Source of the DNA: Solirubrobacterales bacterium | Lineage (GTDB): Bacteria > Actinomycetota > Thermoleophilia > Solirubrobacterales > Solirubrobacteraceae | Reading direction: 5' to 3' | DNA: 50,641 nucleotides | Assembly (NCBI GenBank): GCA_027306855.1 | Contig: DAHUYZ010000004.1 | Coordinates: forward strand, 22,265-72,905 | Shown here: piece after piece, positions 6,451 to 14,924 of the stretch | Layout: each line of letters starts with the position of its first letter | How positions within the stretch are numbered: position 1 is the stretch's first letter | Position numbers and translations under genes: made by a program | The notes under the pieces: generated by a model | What the model was told of the DNA's origin: nothing | The model's input: the letters and a program-made list of their open reading frames with translations, nothing else | The model's database searches: none

Positions 6451-7482
6451 TCAGGTCGCTCGCGCAAGCCAGGACGCTGGATCGTCGAGCTCTGCTGAGC
6501 TGGGGAGCAGATCGGGTGAGCTCCACGCCACCGTCAGCGCGGCGGGGCCCGCCTGGGCGACCACCTCGTCGCAGAAGCGCCGTCCCAGCTCGTACTGGCG
6601 CAGCTTCATCTCCATGCCAAGCAGCCGCTCGAGGATCCGCCACGGCCATGCGCGCTCGTGCCTGCGGCGGGTCATCGCTGCCCGAAGGCGCTGCAGCGTC
6701 GGCAGCACCTCTGCGCCGACGGCGTCCATGACGTGCTCGGCGTGACCCTCGATCAGCGACATGGTCGCCTGCATGCGCTCGAGGAGCGCCCAGCGCTCCT
6801 CGCCAAGGGTGAGACGCATGAGCTCTCCGGCCTGCAGCCGCCGCACGAGCGAGCGCAGCTCCTCGGCGTCGGGCATCCGAAACGAGCGACTTGCCGCGAC
6901 GTTCAGCTCGAGCCCTTCGATCAACTCGGAGAGCATCCCGGCGAGATGGCCTCGCAGCCAGGGCACAGCGCCGAACTGGACGGCGTGGGTCACCTCGTGG
7001 ATCGCAACCCAAGAGGTGAGCTCTTCGCGATCGACCCCCAGATTGCGCGCCGCCTGCGCGAGGTTGGGCGCGAGCAGCAGCAGGCGGGGCTCAGGCTCGG
7101 CGTCCAGCAACGCGATGTCGTACTGGCCGAGCACGCGCTGGGAGAGGATCCCCGTGACGGCGCCGACCTGGGCCCCGAGCAGCGACCCCGAGATCGACCT
7201 CATCGCCCCTGCCAACGGCCCCGTGCCATTGCCGAGGCGCGATGAGACGGGATCGAGCAGAGGACGCATCGTGGCGATGTTCGCCTCGATCCACCCTCGA
7301 CGGTCAATCAGCTCGACCTGCGGCAGCGGGTCTTTGAGCTCGAGGCCGGTGTAAGCACAGACGCGCGCCGCGAAGTCCTCGGCGAGGGGCTGCATGCCGG
7401 CCGAGCGCCCAGCGAGATAAGGGCCTTGACCCGCGAGCAGCTCGCCGACGCGTTGAGCGAGCTTCCAGTCGATCGTGTCCAC
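6451..7482 (-). CDS. F420-biosynthesis-associated, Zn-peptidase-like protein (DUF2342 family)
   Basis: A 343-residue actinobacterial protein with HEVTH (HExxH) in WVAIHEVTHAVQFG, followed downstream by ELIEGLELN, which together suggest a zincin-type metal site. The family co-occurs with coenzyme F420 genes in databases as I recall, but its reaction is unknown, and no F420 biosynthesis gene is present in this window. GTG 7482 (VDTIDWKLAQRV) is chosen. The frame stays open 25 codons further, but that would overlap the divergent nuclease gene starting at 7515. With 32 bp between starts, both genes may be leaderless and share a very compact divergent promoter. Confidence 0.75.
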   Translation of the reverse strand: MDTIDWKLAQRVGELLAGQGPYLAGRSAGMQPLAEDFAARVCAYTGLELKDPLPQVELIDRRGWIEANIATMRPLLDPVSSRLGNGTGPLAGAMRSISGSLLGAQVGAVTGILSQRVLGQYDIALLDAEPEPRLLLLAPNLAQAARNLGVDREELTSWVAIHEVTHAVQFGAVPWLRGHLAGMLSELIEGLELNVAASRSFRMPDAEELRSLVRRLQAGELMRLTLGEERWALLERMQATMSLIEGHAEHVMDAVGAEVLPTLQRLRAAMTRRRHERAWPWRILERLLGMEMKLRQYELGRRFCDEVVAQAGPAALTVAWSSPDLLPSSAELDDPASWLARAT

Positions 7483-7514
7483 ACCAAGAGCGTAGGCGCT
7501 CGTATGCTTGGTCC

Positions 7515-9068
7515 GTGACCGCTTCCCGGATCGAGCTGTTCGAGCGGGCGGCGGCACGGGACGCCGTCGCCTGGCTTCGGCTGCTGATCGATCCGGCCGA
7601 CGCGCCCGCGGTCGTACGGGTGCTGGGTCGCCCGCCGATCGAGCTGCGAAGGATCGACATCGCGCGCCTGGTCAAGCTCGCGCGCCGGCGCAACCTCGAC
7701 CTGATCGCGGCGCTGGGGCCGGCAGTCGAGTCGCCGAGCATGCCGCCCGAGTCGCGTGAGCGGATCGAGCGCTTCGTCGCCCTGCACAGCGAAGCGAAGG
7801 CTGCGCTCGAGCAGTGGCAGAGCCGCCTGAGTGCCGATCTCAGCGAGCTGGCGCGCGAGCTGAGCAGGGCCGCGGACGCGCGCCTGCTGGGAGGCGACGC
7901 CTCTGGCGCGAGCGACACAGGCACGGACGCGCTCGCGCAAACACTTGCGGCTATGCGCGAAGAGGTGCTTACAGGCGCTGAGCGGATCGCGGGGCGGCTC
8001 GGCGAGATGCGGCTCGACACCGACTTCGACATATCGCATGGGGTCGTTCGCTACCTGGAGCTCGTCAAGCTCGCTGCTCTCGAGGATCGTCCGTCCGGCC
8101 AGAGCCTGAAGGAGGCGCTGCAGGACATCAACCAGCGTCTGCTCGCGGCGTGCACCCCGATGCAGCGCGAGATCTTCGAAACATCCACGCTCGACGAGGT
8201 CCTGCTCGCCGGTGTTTCGGGCGATGGCGCTGCGCGCGCAGGTGAGGAGGGCTCCCGTGACGGTGCCGCGCCCGCCCTTCGGACACCCACGAGCGCAAGC
8301 CTCGCCGGTCGTGAGGAACCGTCGCTGAAGGCGTTCCTGCCCACCAAGGGTCAGGGTCTCGTGCTGTCGGCGTCGGATATCGACACGTACAGATCCTGTC
8401 CCCTTCGCTACAAGCTCGGGCGCGTGCTGCGGGTGCCGACCGAGCAGACGCTCTATCAGCGCTTCGGGATCGCCGTGCACCAGGTCCTCGAGCGCTACCA
8501 CACTGCAGGGCACGAGACGCTCATCGACATGATGGGCTTGCTGGAGGCCTGCTGGCGGAGGGGAGGCTTCGGCGATTCCGACGTCGAGCGCGAACTCCAC
8601 GCCAAGGCGAGATCCGCGCTCGGCCGCTACCACGAGCATCTTGCGGCGCATGAGGCAAAGCCGATCTTCTTCGAGCGCTCGTTCGCATGCACGCTCGGCC
8701 CACACCACGTGCGCGGCAGGGTTGACCGCGTCGATGAGCTGCCCGACGGCGGCCACGAGCTGATCGACTACAAGACTTCGCGTCCCAAGAGCGAGGAGCA
8801 GCTGCGCGGGGACGTGCAGCTGGCGCTATACGCGCTTGCGGCGATCTGCTCGTGGGAGGACGTAAAGCCCGTTCGCCTGTCCTACTACTACGTGCTCGAC
8901 GACAAGAAGGTCCCCGTCCCAAGCGAGCGCATCGACCCGGACTGGATCACAGCCGTTGTCGCCGAGGTCGGCGCGGCGATCCTCGCCGAACGCTTCGATC
9001 CGACGCCCTCGCCAAACGTATGCGCGATGTGCGACTACCGGATCGCCTGCCCCGCGGGGGATCTGTAG
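7515..9068 (+). CDS. RecB-like PD-(D/E)XK nuclease with Fe-S cysteines and helicase 2B remnant
   Basis: A 517-residue protein. The C-terminal third is a Cas4/AddB-like nuclease: VHQVLERYH, GRVDRVDE, the catalytic ELIDYKTS and the QxxxY-type DVQLALYAL. Cys295 (YRSCPLRY) plus Cys503, Cys506 and Cys512 (CAMCDYRIAC) form the 4Fe-4S pattern of such nucleases. Residues 1-130 (LLIDPADAPAVVRVLGRPP, then ARRRNLDLIAAL) look like the 2B subdomain of a UvrD-type helicase. No Walker A, DExx box or helicase motifs IV-VI are seen anywhere. It therefore looks like the C-terminal part of a UvrD-nuclease fusion that lost its motor. GTG 7515 is the only plausible start because the divergent gene begins 32 bp upstream. 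A role in end processing is inference. Confidence 0.8.
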   Translation: MTASRIELFERAAARDAVAWLRLLIDPADAPAVVRVLGRPPIELRRIDIARLVKLARRRNLDLIAALGPAVESPSMPPESRERIERFVALHSEAKAALEQWQSRLSADLSELARELSRAADARLLGGDASGASDTGTDALAQTLAAMREEVLTGAERIAGRLGEMRLDTDFDISHGVVRYLELVKLAALEDRPSGQSLKEALQDINQRLLAACTPMQREIFETSTLDEVLLAGVSGDGAARAGEEGSRDGAAPALRTPTSASLAGREEPSLKAFLPTKGQGLVLSASDIDTYRSCPLRYKLGRVLRVPTEQTLYQRFGIAVHQVLERYHTAGHETLIDMMGLLEACWRRGGFGDSDVERELHAKARSALGRYHEHLAAHEAKPIFFERSFACTLGPHHVRGRVDRVDELPDGGHELIDYKTSRPKSEEQLRGDVQLALYALAAICSWEDVKPVRLSYYYVLDDKKVPVPSERIDPDWITAVVAEVGAAILAERFDPTPSPNVCAMCDYRIACPAGDL

Positions 9069-9085
9069 ACGGTTGACACACCGTG

Positions 9086-9153
9086 CTGATCAAGCCGCGA
9101 GTCGCGGGCTCTTTCGCTGCGCTTTAGCCTCTTCGGCTACCTTTCTGCGCGGG
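9086..9153 (+). other. Intergenic hairpins before the lipoprotein gene
   Basis: Two small dyads occur, CCGCG-agt-CGCGG near 9093-9105 and TAGCC-tcttc-GGCTA near 9126-9140. They could end the nuclease transcript or form the leader of the lipoprotein gene. No promoter stands out, although TTGACA occurs at 9073-9078. Confidence 0.3.
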
Positions 9154-10353
9154 ATGAAGGGAAGGACAGGAGCGTTAGCACTGCTCGCGGTCGGGTCGAT
9201 CGTGCTCGCCGGCTGCGGCGGGAGCTCTTCCTCGACCCCCTCAGCCGTGCCCAACTCGCCCGCCGCCTCCACGCAGGGCTCCACGTCGAACGCCGAAGCG
9301 GTGGCGTCCGTCGCCGGCACGGCGATCACCAAGCCGAGCTATCAGCACTGGCTCACCGTCGAGACGAAGCTCGGCGGCTCCTCCAACGCCTCCCATCGCG
9401 CGCTCGGCTTCCTCATCACCTCGCAGTGGGTGGTCGGCGAGGCGGCGGCGCGCCACATCAGCATCTCCGAAAGCGAAGTCAAGCAGCGCTACACCCAGCT
9501 CGTCCACCAGAGCTTCCCAAAGGCGGGGGCGCTTGCAAAGTACTTCTCCACCTCCGGTGAGACCGAAGCCGACATGCTCGCGCGCATCCGCGTCGAACAG
9601 CTCGCCTCGCGCATCGGCTCGCAGGTAACCGCCGGCAAGAGCAGCTCGCAGCACAGCGCCCTGCTCGACCAGTTCGAGAAGAGCTTCCACAACCACTGGA
9701 AGGCGTACACCACGTGCCAGGCCGCGTACGTGATGGAAGACTGCAAGCAGTACAGAGGCCACGGCGAAAACCTCACCGCCACCACGACCGGCGCCGCGTC
9801 CAGCGGGTCCTCCAGGTCCTCCAGCGGCTCCCACGGCTCCTCGAGCAGCTCATCGAGCGCCTCGAGCTCCAGCGGCGAGGTCTACACGGCCCCGGGCGCC
9901 TTTTCGATCTCGAGCCCATCCTTCGAACGCAACGGCGCGATCCCCGCCGAATACACGTGCACAGGCAAGGGCATCTCCCCGGCGCTGTCCTGGGAAAAAG
10001 TGCCCTCAGGCGCCGCGGAGCTCGTGCTGTTCTTGATCGACGACACTTCCAGAGGCTCGAGCGGAGGCATCCGCTGGATCGTCGCAGGGATAGACCCCTC
10101 CTCAAAGGGCGTCGCCGCCGGCCAGACTCCTTCCGGTGGCGTAATCGGCACGAACACCGCCGGCAAGGCCTCCTACAGCCCTATCTGCCCCGCCAAGGGC
10201 AAGAGCGACACGATCGAGTTCGTGATGTACGCGCTGAAGAAGAAGATCAACGTCTCGCCCGGCTTTCAGCCCAGCACCGCCGAGTCCCAGTACGGCCAGG
10301 GCAAACTGATCCTCGGCCAGGCAGCCGTCAACTACGGCGTCGCGACCCGCTAG
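9154..10353 (+). CDS. Lipoprotein fusing a SurA-like domain to a PEBP (YbhB-type) domain
   Basis: A 399-residue secreted lipoprotein. A basic N-terminus, hydrophobic core and lipobox LAGC (Cys21) predict lipid anchoring outside the membrane. Residues about 45-205 resemble the N-terminal chaperone domain of SurA/PrsA-type foldases (VASVAGTAITKPSYQHWL, long helices); no rotamase domain is seen. A Ser/Gly-rich linker (about 215-250) leads to a Raf-kinase-inhibitor-like PEBP domain (NGAIPAEYTCTGKGISPAL, SWEKVPSG, FVMYALKK). The PEBP ligand-site signature HW is RW here (GIRWIVAGID) and DDPDAP is DDTSRG, so ligand chemistry may differ. ATG 9154 is chosen because it gives a proper signal peptide. 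Its TAG shares CTAG with the convergent PAC2 gene. Confidence 0.8.
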   Translation: MKGRTGALALLAVGSIVLAGCGGSSSSTPSAVPNSPAASTQGSTSNAEAVASVAGTAITKPSYQHWLTVETKLGGSSNASHRALGFLITSQWVVGEAAARHISISESEVKQRYTQLVHQSFPKAGALAKYFSTSGETEADMLARIRVEQLASRIGSQVTAGKSSSQHSALLDQFEKSFHNHWKAYTTCQAAYVMEDCKQYRGHGENLTATTTGAASSGSSRSSSGSHGSSSSSSSASSSSGEVYTAPGAFSISSPSFERNGAIPAEYTCTGKGISPALSWEKVPSGAAELVLFLIDDTSRGSSGGIRWIVAGIDPSSKGVAAGQTPSGGVIGTNTAGKASYSPICPAKGKSDTIEFVMYALKKKINVSPGFQPSTAESQYGQGKLILGQAAVNYGVATR

Positions 10354-11234
10354 CTCTCGATCCCGCGCTGGCGCAAGAAGCGCTGGAATTCCCGCGCCAG
10401 CAGGTCGCCCGATGGCAGCTCCTGCGCTCCCAACTGCTCCTCATCGCTCTCCTTCGCGCGTCGCTCCAAGCGCTCCACGAACGCCTGGATGTCAGGGTCG
10501 GACTGGACCGCCAACTCGACCTGGTGCTCGTACTCCCCGGCCGCCTCCTCGAGCTCGGAGACATCGACGGAGACGCCCACCATCAGCTCGAGCTTGCGCA
10601 GCAACGCAAGCGCGGCCTTCGGGCTGGACGCCGCCGCGACGTAGTGAGGCACGCTCGCCCACACGCTCGCCGACGGCAGACCCGCCTGGGCGCACGCGGC
10701 GTGCAGGACGCCGACGATCCCCGTCGGGCCCTCATAAGCGCTCGCTTTCAAGCCCAGCCTCTCCATCATCGCGGGGTCAGAGGCGAAGCCCGTCATCGCC
10801 ACCGGATGCGAGTGGGGCACATCCGCCAGCAGCGCGCCCAGAGTCACGACGAACTGCACGTCAAGCGCTTCCGCGAGATCCACGATCAGGGCGCTGAACG
10901 AGCGCCAGCGCATAGACGGCTCGTTGCCCTGCACGATCACGAGATCCCTGTGTGCGCGCGGGGCGCGCGCCTCGAGCATCTCCACCGACGGCCACGAGAT
11001 CACCCGTGCGCTGGTCTCGTCGATCTTCACGTGCGGTCTGTTGGCCTGGAAGTCGTAGAACTCCTCCGTGTCGATCTGCGCGAAGCGCTCCGCCTCGAGC
11101 GAGCGCGCGAGAAACGAGGTCGCCGTCGACGCCGCGTCGCCCGCGTCGTTCCAGCCCTGAAAGGAGCACACCATCGCCGGAGCCCTCAGGCCGTCTGGAC
11201 GGCGATCCCAGATGAGCGGCTGCATCCGATCCAC
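10350..11234 (-). CDS. PAC2 family protein
   Basis: A 294-residue member of the PAC2 family (proteasome assembly chaperone 2 fold), common in actinobacteria that carry 20S proteasomes. The N-terminal VCSFQGWNDAGDAASTA, VISWPSVEMLEA and the GFASDPAMMERLGL region fit the family. The bacterial role is not established; a link to proteasome assembly is inferred from the archaeal and eukaryotic relatives. ATG 11234 or 11225 are equally possible starts. Either overlaps the divergent OB-HD gene, whose apparent start is 11212, so transcripts from the two strands would overlap at their 5' ends. Confidence 0.8.
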   Translation of the reverse strand: MDRMQPLIWDRRPDGLRAPAMVCSFQGWNDAGDAASTATSFLARSLEAERFAQIDTEEFYDFQANRPHVKIDETSARVISWPSVEMLEARAPRAHRDLVIVQGNEPSMRWRSFSALIVDLAEALDVQFVVTLGALLADVPHSHPVAMTGFASDPAMMERLGLKASAYEGPTGIVGVLHAACAQAGLPSASVWASVPHYVAAASSPKAALALLRKLELMVGVSVDVSELEEAAGEYEHQVELAVQSDPDIQAFVERLERRAKESDEEQLGAQELPSGDLLAREFQRFLRQRGIES

Positions 11235-12198
11235 CGTACATCATGGCTGCACCATTCCCGGACCGACGCCGACAACTGCTGAGCCCTCCCTCGTCGAGCA
11301 CTCCCCACAAGGGACGCTCGTCACGCTGCGTGCCGGCGAAAGCGTCGACGCGACGTTCGCGTGCACGCGCAAGGAGCGGCTGCTCACTCGCACCGGCCAG
11401 CCCTACCTCGCCGTCGAGCTTCGCGACCGCACCGGCACGCTCTCAGGTCGCGTCTTTCGCGACGCCGACCTTCACTCAGGCCGCTTCGAGCGGGGCGATC
11501 TCGTGCGCGTGCGCGGGCACGTCGAATGCTTCCGAGATGAGCTCCAGATCGCGATCGAACAGATCGAGCGAGTGACGGCAAGCGACTCAGAGGCAGCCCT
11601 CTTTCTGCCGGTCTCCCATCGCGACATCGACGAGCTCGACGGCTTCCTCGAGCACATCGCGGGCGAGATCTACGACCCGGCTCTGGGGGCGCTGCTCGAC
11701 CGCCTGCTCTCAGACGGCGCTCTTCGCGCCGAGCTGCGTCGCGCCCCCTGCTCGCTTCCTTGCACCCCCCAGGGGCGTCCCAGCGGCCATCACGCGTTCC
11801 TGGGAGGCCTCATCGAGCACACCGTCGCTGTCGCGACGCTGGCGCTCGAGCTTTGCACGGTGCACCCCCGCCTCGATCGCGACCTGCTGCTCTGCGCCGC
11901 GATCGTCCACGACATCGGCAAGACACGCGAGTACAGCTACGGCGCCGAGATAGCCCGCACCGATGAGGGCCGCCTGCTCGGCCACATCGAGCTCGGCCTT
12001 CGCATCGTCTCCGCCGCCACCCCGTCCGTCCTTCTCGACGAGCGCCGACTTGCGCTCGAGCACTGCATCCTCGCCCACCACGGCCTCGACGGGCTCCCGC
12101 TCGGGCGCTTCGCCTCGCCCGAGGCGCTCGCCCTCTACCGACTCAACGCGCTCGACGCCTCCCTGAAGGGCGCATTCGAGCACGGGCTCGGCAGATAG
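11212..12198 (+). CDS. OB-fold plus HD-domain protein, YhaM-type 3'-5' exoribonuclease
   Basis: A 328-residue protein. Residues about 25-125 form an OB nucleic-acid-binding fold (YLAVELRDRTGTLSGRVF). The C-terminal HD phosphohydrolase domain contains HHAFLGGLIEHTVAVA and the metal-binding IVHDIGKTREYSYG. This architecture matches YhaM of Firmicutes, a 3'-5' exoribonuclease, so RNA or ssDNA degradation is the likely role. The ATG at 11212 is the only standard start upstream of the OB fold in this frame, but it overlaps the divergent PAC2 start by 23 bp. A non-ATG start slightly downstream remains possible. Confidence 0.8.
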   Translation: MSGCIRSTVHHGCTIPGPTPTTAEPSLVEHSPQGTLVTLRAGESVDATFACTRKERLLTRTGQPYLAVELRDRTGTLSGRVFRDADLHSGRFERGDLVRVRGHVECFRDELQIAIEQIERVTASDSEAALFLPVSHRDIDELDGFLEHIAGEIYDPALGALLDRLLSDGALRAELRRAPCSLPCTPQGRPSGHHAFLGGLIEHTVAVATLALELCTVHPRLDRDLLLCAAIVHDIGKTREYSYGAEIARTDEGRLLGHIELGLRIVSAATPSVLLDERRLALEHCILAHHGLDGLPLGRFASPEALALYRLNALDASLKGAFEHGLGR

Positions 12199-12249
12199 CC
12201 TCGCGCCGCGTCTGTCAAGTCGGGTCCTACAAATGCCGATGATTGATAC

Positions 12250-14031
12250 GTGGCCGAACCATTCAAGTCGAGCCCGATGCCTCCCGGTGAGCTGTCGCTC
12301 GTGCGGCCCGCCCATGGAACGTCCACTCCTGAGGAGTCCGGCGCCGGCAGCGGGTCCCCGCGCGAGAAACGCCCAGGCCGGCTGATCGGAGACGTGATCG
12401 TCGAGCTCGGCTTCGCGTCGCGCGAGCGCGTCGAGCAGGCGGTCGAGGCCGCCCGCGCCAAAGGCAAGCTCACAGGGCAACTGCTCGTCGAGCAAGGCGT
12501 CCTACGCCACGACCAGCTCGCTCGCGTCGTCGCCGAGCGCTACGACCTCGACTACATCGACCTCTCCACGTACGAGCTCGACATGGGTGCCGTCAACCTG
12601 CTCGACATGGACGCGATCCGCCGCTACCAGGCGGTCCCCGTCGGCTTCCTCGACGACGGCACGCTCCTGCTCGCGATGGCCGACCCGACGAACGTGCTGA
12701 CGATCGACGACGTCGCGATGATCACCGGTCGCAAGGTCAGGGCGGCGTGCGCATCCGTAGAGGACGTTCAGATCCTGATCACGCGCCTTTCGCGCGTCGA
12801 GCAGGCGGTCGAGGAGATCATCGAGGACGAAGCGGCACCCGAGGCAGAACCCGCCCCGCTGCTTGTGGAGGAGACCGACGCCGACTCGCCGGTCATCAAG
12901 CTCGTCCACTCCCTGATCGCCGACGCGATCGAACAGGGCGCCTCTGACATTCACATCGACCCCGGCGAGCGCGACATGCGCGTGCTCTTCAGGGTCGACG
13001 GCGTGCTCTCGCCCGCCGCGACGCTCGCGCGCGGCATGGCCGCGAACGTGATCTCACGCGTGAAGATCATGGGCGACATGGACATCTCCGAGCGCCGCGC
13101 CCCCCAGGATGGGCGCTTCGCGCTGACGATCGACGGCCGGCGCGTCGACATCCGCATCGTCACCCTGCCGCTCGTCCACGGCGAGGGCGCCTTCCTGCGC
13201 ATCCTCGACCGCTCGATCGCCGTGCGCGACCTCGAGTCTCTCGGGATGCAGCGCACAGAGCACGACCGCTTCGGCTACGCGATATCGCGCCCTAACGGCG
13301 CCGTGCTCGTCACGGGCCCCACAGGCACCGGCAAGTCCACGACGCTGTACGCGGCGCTGTCGGCGATCAACGACGGCGCGCGCTCGATTCTCACGATCGA
13401 GGATCCCGTCGAGACACGGCTGGCCGCCGTCAAGCAGATGCAGGTCGCGCCGAAGGCGGGCGTCACGTTCTCGAGCGGCCTTCGCTCGATGCTGCGCGCG
13501 GACCCCGACGTGATCATGGTCGGGGAGATTCGCGACAGAGAGACCGCCCGCATCGCCGTCGAGGCGGCGCTCACGGGCCACCTCGTGCTCTCCACGCTAC
13601 ACACCCGCGACGCTCCCAGCGCGCTGGGGCGGCTCGTCGACATGGGAACCGAGCCGTTCCTCGTCTCCTCCGCGATCACCTGCGTCGTCGCCCAGCGCCT
13701 CGTACGCCTGCTCTGCCCGCACTGCAAGCAACCGAGCAAAGCGCCCGAGTCGCTGCTGGCCGAGTACGGGCTTTACGGGTCGGAGGCCTTCGAGGCGGTC
13801 GGCTGCGCTCGTTGCTCGGCCGGCTACCGCGGGCGTATCGGCATCTACGAGGTGATGCCCGTAACGGAGGAGATCCGCGCGCTCGTGCTCGACAGCGCGC
13901 CCGTCGATGAGATCGCCGCCGTCGCCGAGCGCCAGGGGATGCGCCGCCTTCGCGAGGACGGCATCGCCAAGGTGCGGGCCGGGCAGACCTCGATCGCGGA
14001 GATCGAGCGCATGACGACGAGCCTGCTCTAG
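12250..14031 (+). CDS. pilB: Type IV pilus / type II secretion assembly ATPase PilB
   Basis: A 593-residue hexameric motor ATPase that powers pilus extension or pseudopilus assembly at the inner face of the membrane. A T2SSE-N/MshEN domain (about 40-180, RLIGDVIVELGF, QLLVEQG) precedes the ATPase core. The Walker A GPTGTGKSTT lies at about 356-365. Asp box, Walker B (MVGEIRDRETA) and His box (VLSTLHTRDAPSAL) follow, and a tetracysteine zinc site is formed by CPHC (about 490) and CARC further on. The GTG at 12250 is chosen, giving a Pro/Ser-rich leader. No pilC, pilT or pilin lies adjacent, so the rest of the machine must be elsewhere. Confidence 0.9.
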   Translation: MAEPFKSSPMPPGELSLVRPAHGTSTPEESGAGSGSPREKRPGRLIGDVIVELGFASRERVEQAVEAARAKGKLTGQLLVEQGVLRHDQLARVVAERYDLDYIDLSTYELDMGAVNLLDMDAIRRYQAVPVGFLDDGTLLLAMADPTNVLTIDDVAMITGRKVRAACASVEDVQILITRLSRVEQAVEEIIEDEAAPEAEPAPLLVEETDADSPVIKLVHSLIADAIEQGASDIHIDPGERDMRVLFRVDGVLSPAATLARGMAANVISRVKIMGDMDISERRAPQDGRFALTIDGRRVDIRIVTLPLVHGEGAFLRILDRSIAVRDLESLGMQRTEHDRFGYAISRPNGAVLVTGPTGTGKSTTLYAALSAINDGARSILTIEDPVETRLAAVKQMQVAPKAGVTFSSGLRSMLRADPDVIMVGEIRDRETARIAVEAALTGHLVLSTLHTRDAPSALGRLVDMGTEPFLVSSAITCVVAQRLVRLLCPHCKQPSKAPESLLAEYGLYGSEAFEAVGCARCSAGYRGRIGIYEVMPVTEEIRALVLDSAPVDEIAAVAERQGMRRLREDGIAKVRAGQTSIAEIERMTTSLL

Positions 14032-14046
14032 CGCGCCGCCGGGACC

Positions 14047-14337
14047 CTAACCGATGTCGATGTCGCCGGACTGGTCGCCGCCGGGAGCGACGTGGACCCG
14101 CTCGGCGGTCTCGCGTGTGACGGTCGCTTGCTCGGGAGCCTGCTCGTGCGCCGTCTGCGCCTGCTGCGCCGGTGGTGGCAGAGGCGGCTGCTGCGATGCC
14201 TCGCCAGTGATCGACTGCTTGAACTCCCTCATGCCGCTGCCCAGCGAACGACCTATCTCGGGCAGTCTGCGCGCTCCGAACACGAGCAGCAGCATCACGA
14301 CGAGGAACGCGATGTGCAGTGGGTTATCGAGTCCCAT
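14047..14337 (-). CDS. tatA: Sec-independent translocase TatA
   Basis: A 96-residue pore-forming subunit of the twin-arginine translocase. It has one N-terminal transmembrane helix (HIAFLVVMLLLVFGARRLPE) with the typical FGARRLP hinge, an amphipathic helix (GRSLGSGMREFKQS) and a variable Pro/Gln-rich acidic tail. ATG 14337 gives the classic MGLDNPLHIA start and follows GAGCGG. It ends 15 bp from the convergent pilB stop. No tatB or tatC is nearby. The tail separates it from TatB, although TatA versus TatB assignment by sequence is never absolute. Confidence 0.88.
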   Translation of the reverse strand: MGLDNPLHIAFLVVMLLLVFGARRLPEIGRSLGSGMREFKQSITGEASQQPPLPPPAQQAQTAHEQAPEQATVTRETAERVHVAPGGDQSGDIDIG

Positions 14338-14431
14338 CCGCTCAGTGTACGCCGTATGGACCCTCGCCAAAACAGATGATGGTTTTGGGGTGCATCCAAC
14401 CCGGCAGATATTTTGCCGAGGGTCCGTTACA

Positions 14432-14818
14432 TCAATCGCTGGACGAGCTCTCAGCCGACCCTTCCCGCAGCGTGGTGTGCACGAGCTGGGCCGCGACGAT
14501 CAGGATCAAAACGGCGAAGGCGGCTCTCAGCGCCGCGCCCGACAGGGCATTCGCAAGCGCGACCCCTGCGCTTGCGCCCGCGAGCGAGAGCACGCCGATC
14601 ACGATCGCGTCCTTGCGGCGCACGTTGCCATAGCGGTCCTGCCTGAAGGTCCCCACGATCGCCACAGGCACGATCGCAAGCAGCGATGTCGCCTCCGCCT
14701 GGTGCTGGCCGAGACCGAGGAAAAGAACGAGGCCCGGCACGAACAGCACGCCGCCGCCGACCCCAAGCAGACCCGCGATCACCCCGCCCGCGATCCCTAT
14801 CGCGATGACGCCGATCAT
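14432..14818 (-). CDS. Half-size TauE/SafE-type permease (copy 1)
   Basis: A 128-residue membrane protein corresponding to one repeat of the sulfite/sulfoacetate exporter TauE/SafE family, which normally has about 250 residues and two repeats. The signature GVIAGLLGVGGGVLFVPG begins the first helix. EATSLLAIVPVA, YGNVRRKDA and a final hydrophobic helix follow, with about four membrane segments in all. A second copy with the same layout lies directly upstream on the same strand. A functional transporter would need homo- or hetero-oligomers. Substrate is unknown; related full-length proteins export sulfur-containing anions. ATG 14818 (MIGVIAIG) is chosen. Confidence 0.75.
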   Translation of the reverse strand: MIGVIAIGIAGGVIAGLLGVGGGVLFVPGLVLFLGLGQHQAEATSLLAIVPVAIVGTFRQDRYGNVRRKDAIVIGVLSLAGASAGVALANALSGAALRAAFAVLILIVAAQLVHTTLREGSAESSSSD

Positions 14819-14924
14819 CGCGGGGCCTTCGAACGGCTCTTGGGCCGGCCGATGACGCTCCGGATCGCGATCACGCCGGTCGTGGTAGCTCTTGCACAGT
14901 CGACCTCGGTCGGGCTCGAACCGG

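Noticed and set aside
7308-8756. A 482-codon minus-strand frame over the nuclease gene
   Set aside because: Antisense to a well-supported RecB-like nuclease; composition is shadow-like with no domain.
9835-9885. Ser-codon repeats in the lipoprotein as a CRISPR-like or tandem DNA repeat
   Set aside because: They are irregular TCC/AGC/TCG Ser codons of a linker, with no constant repeat unit or spacers.
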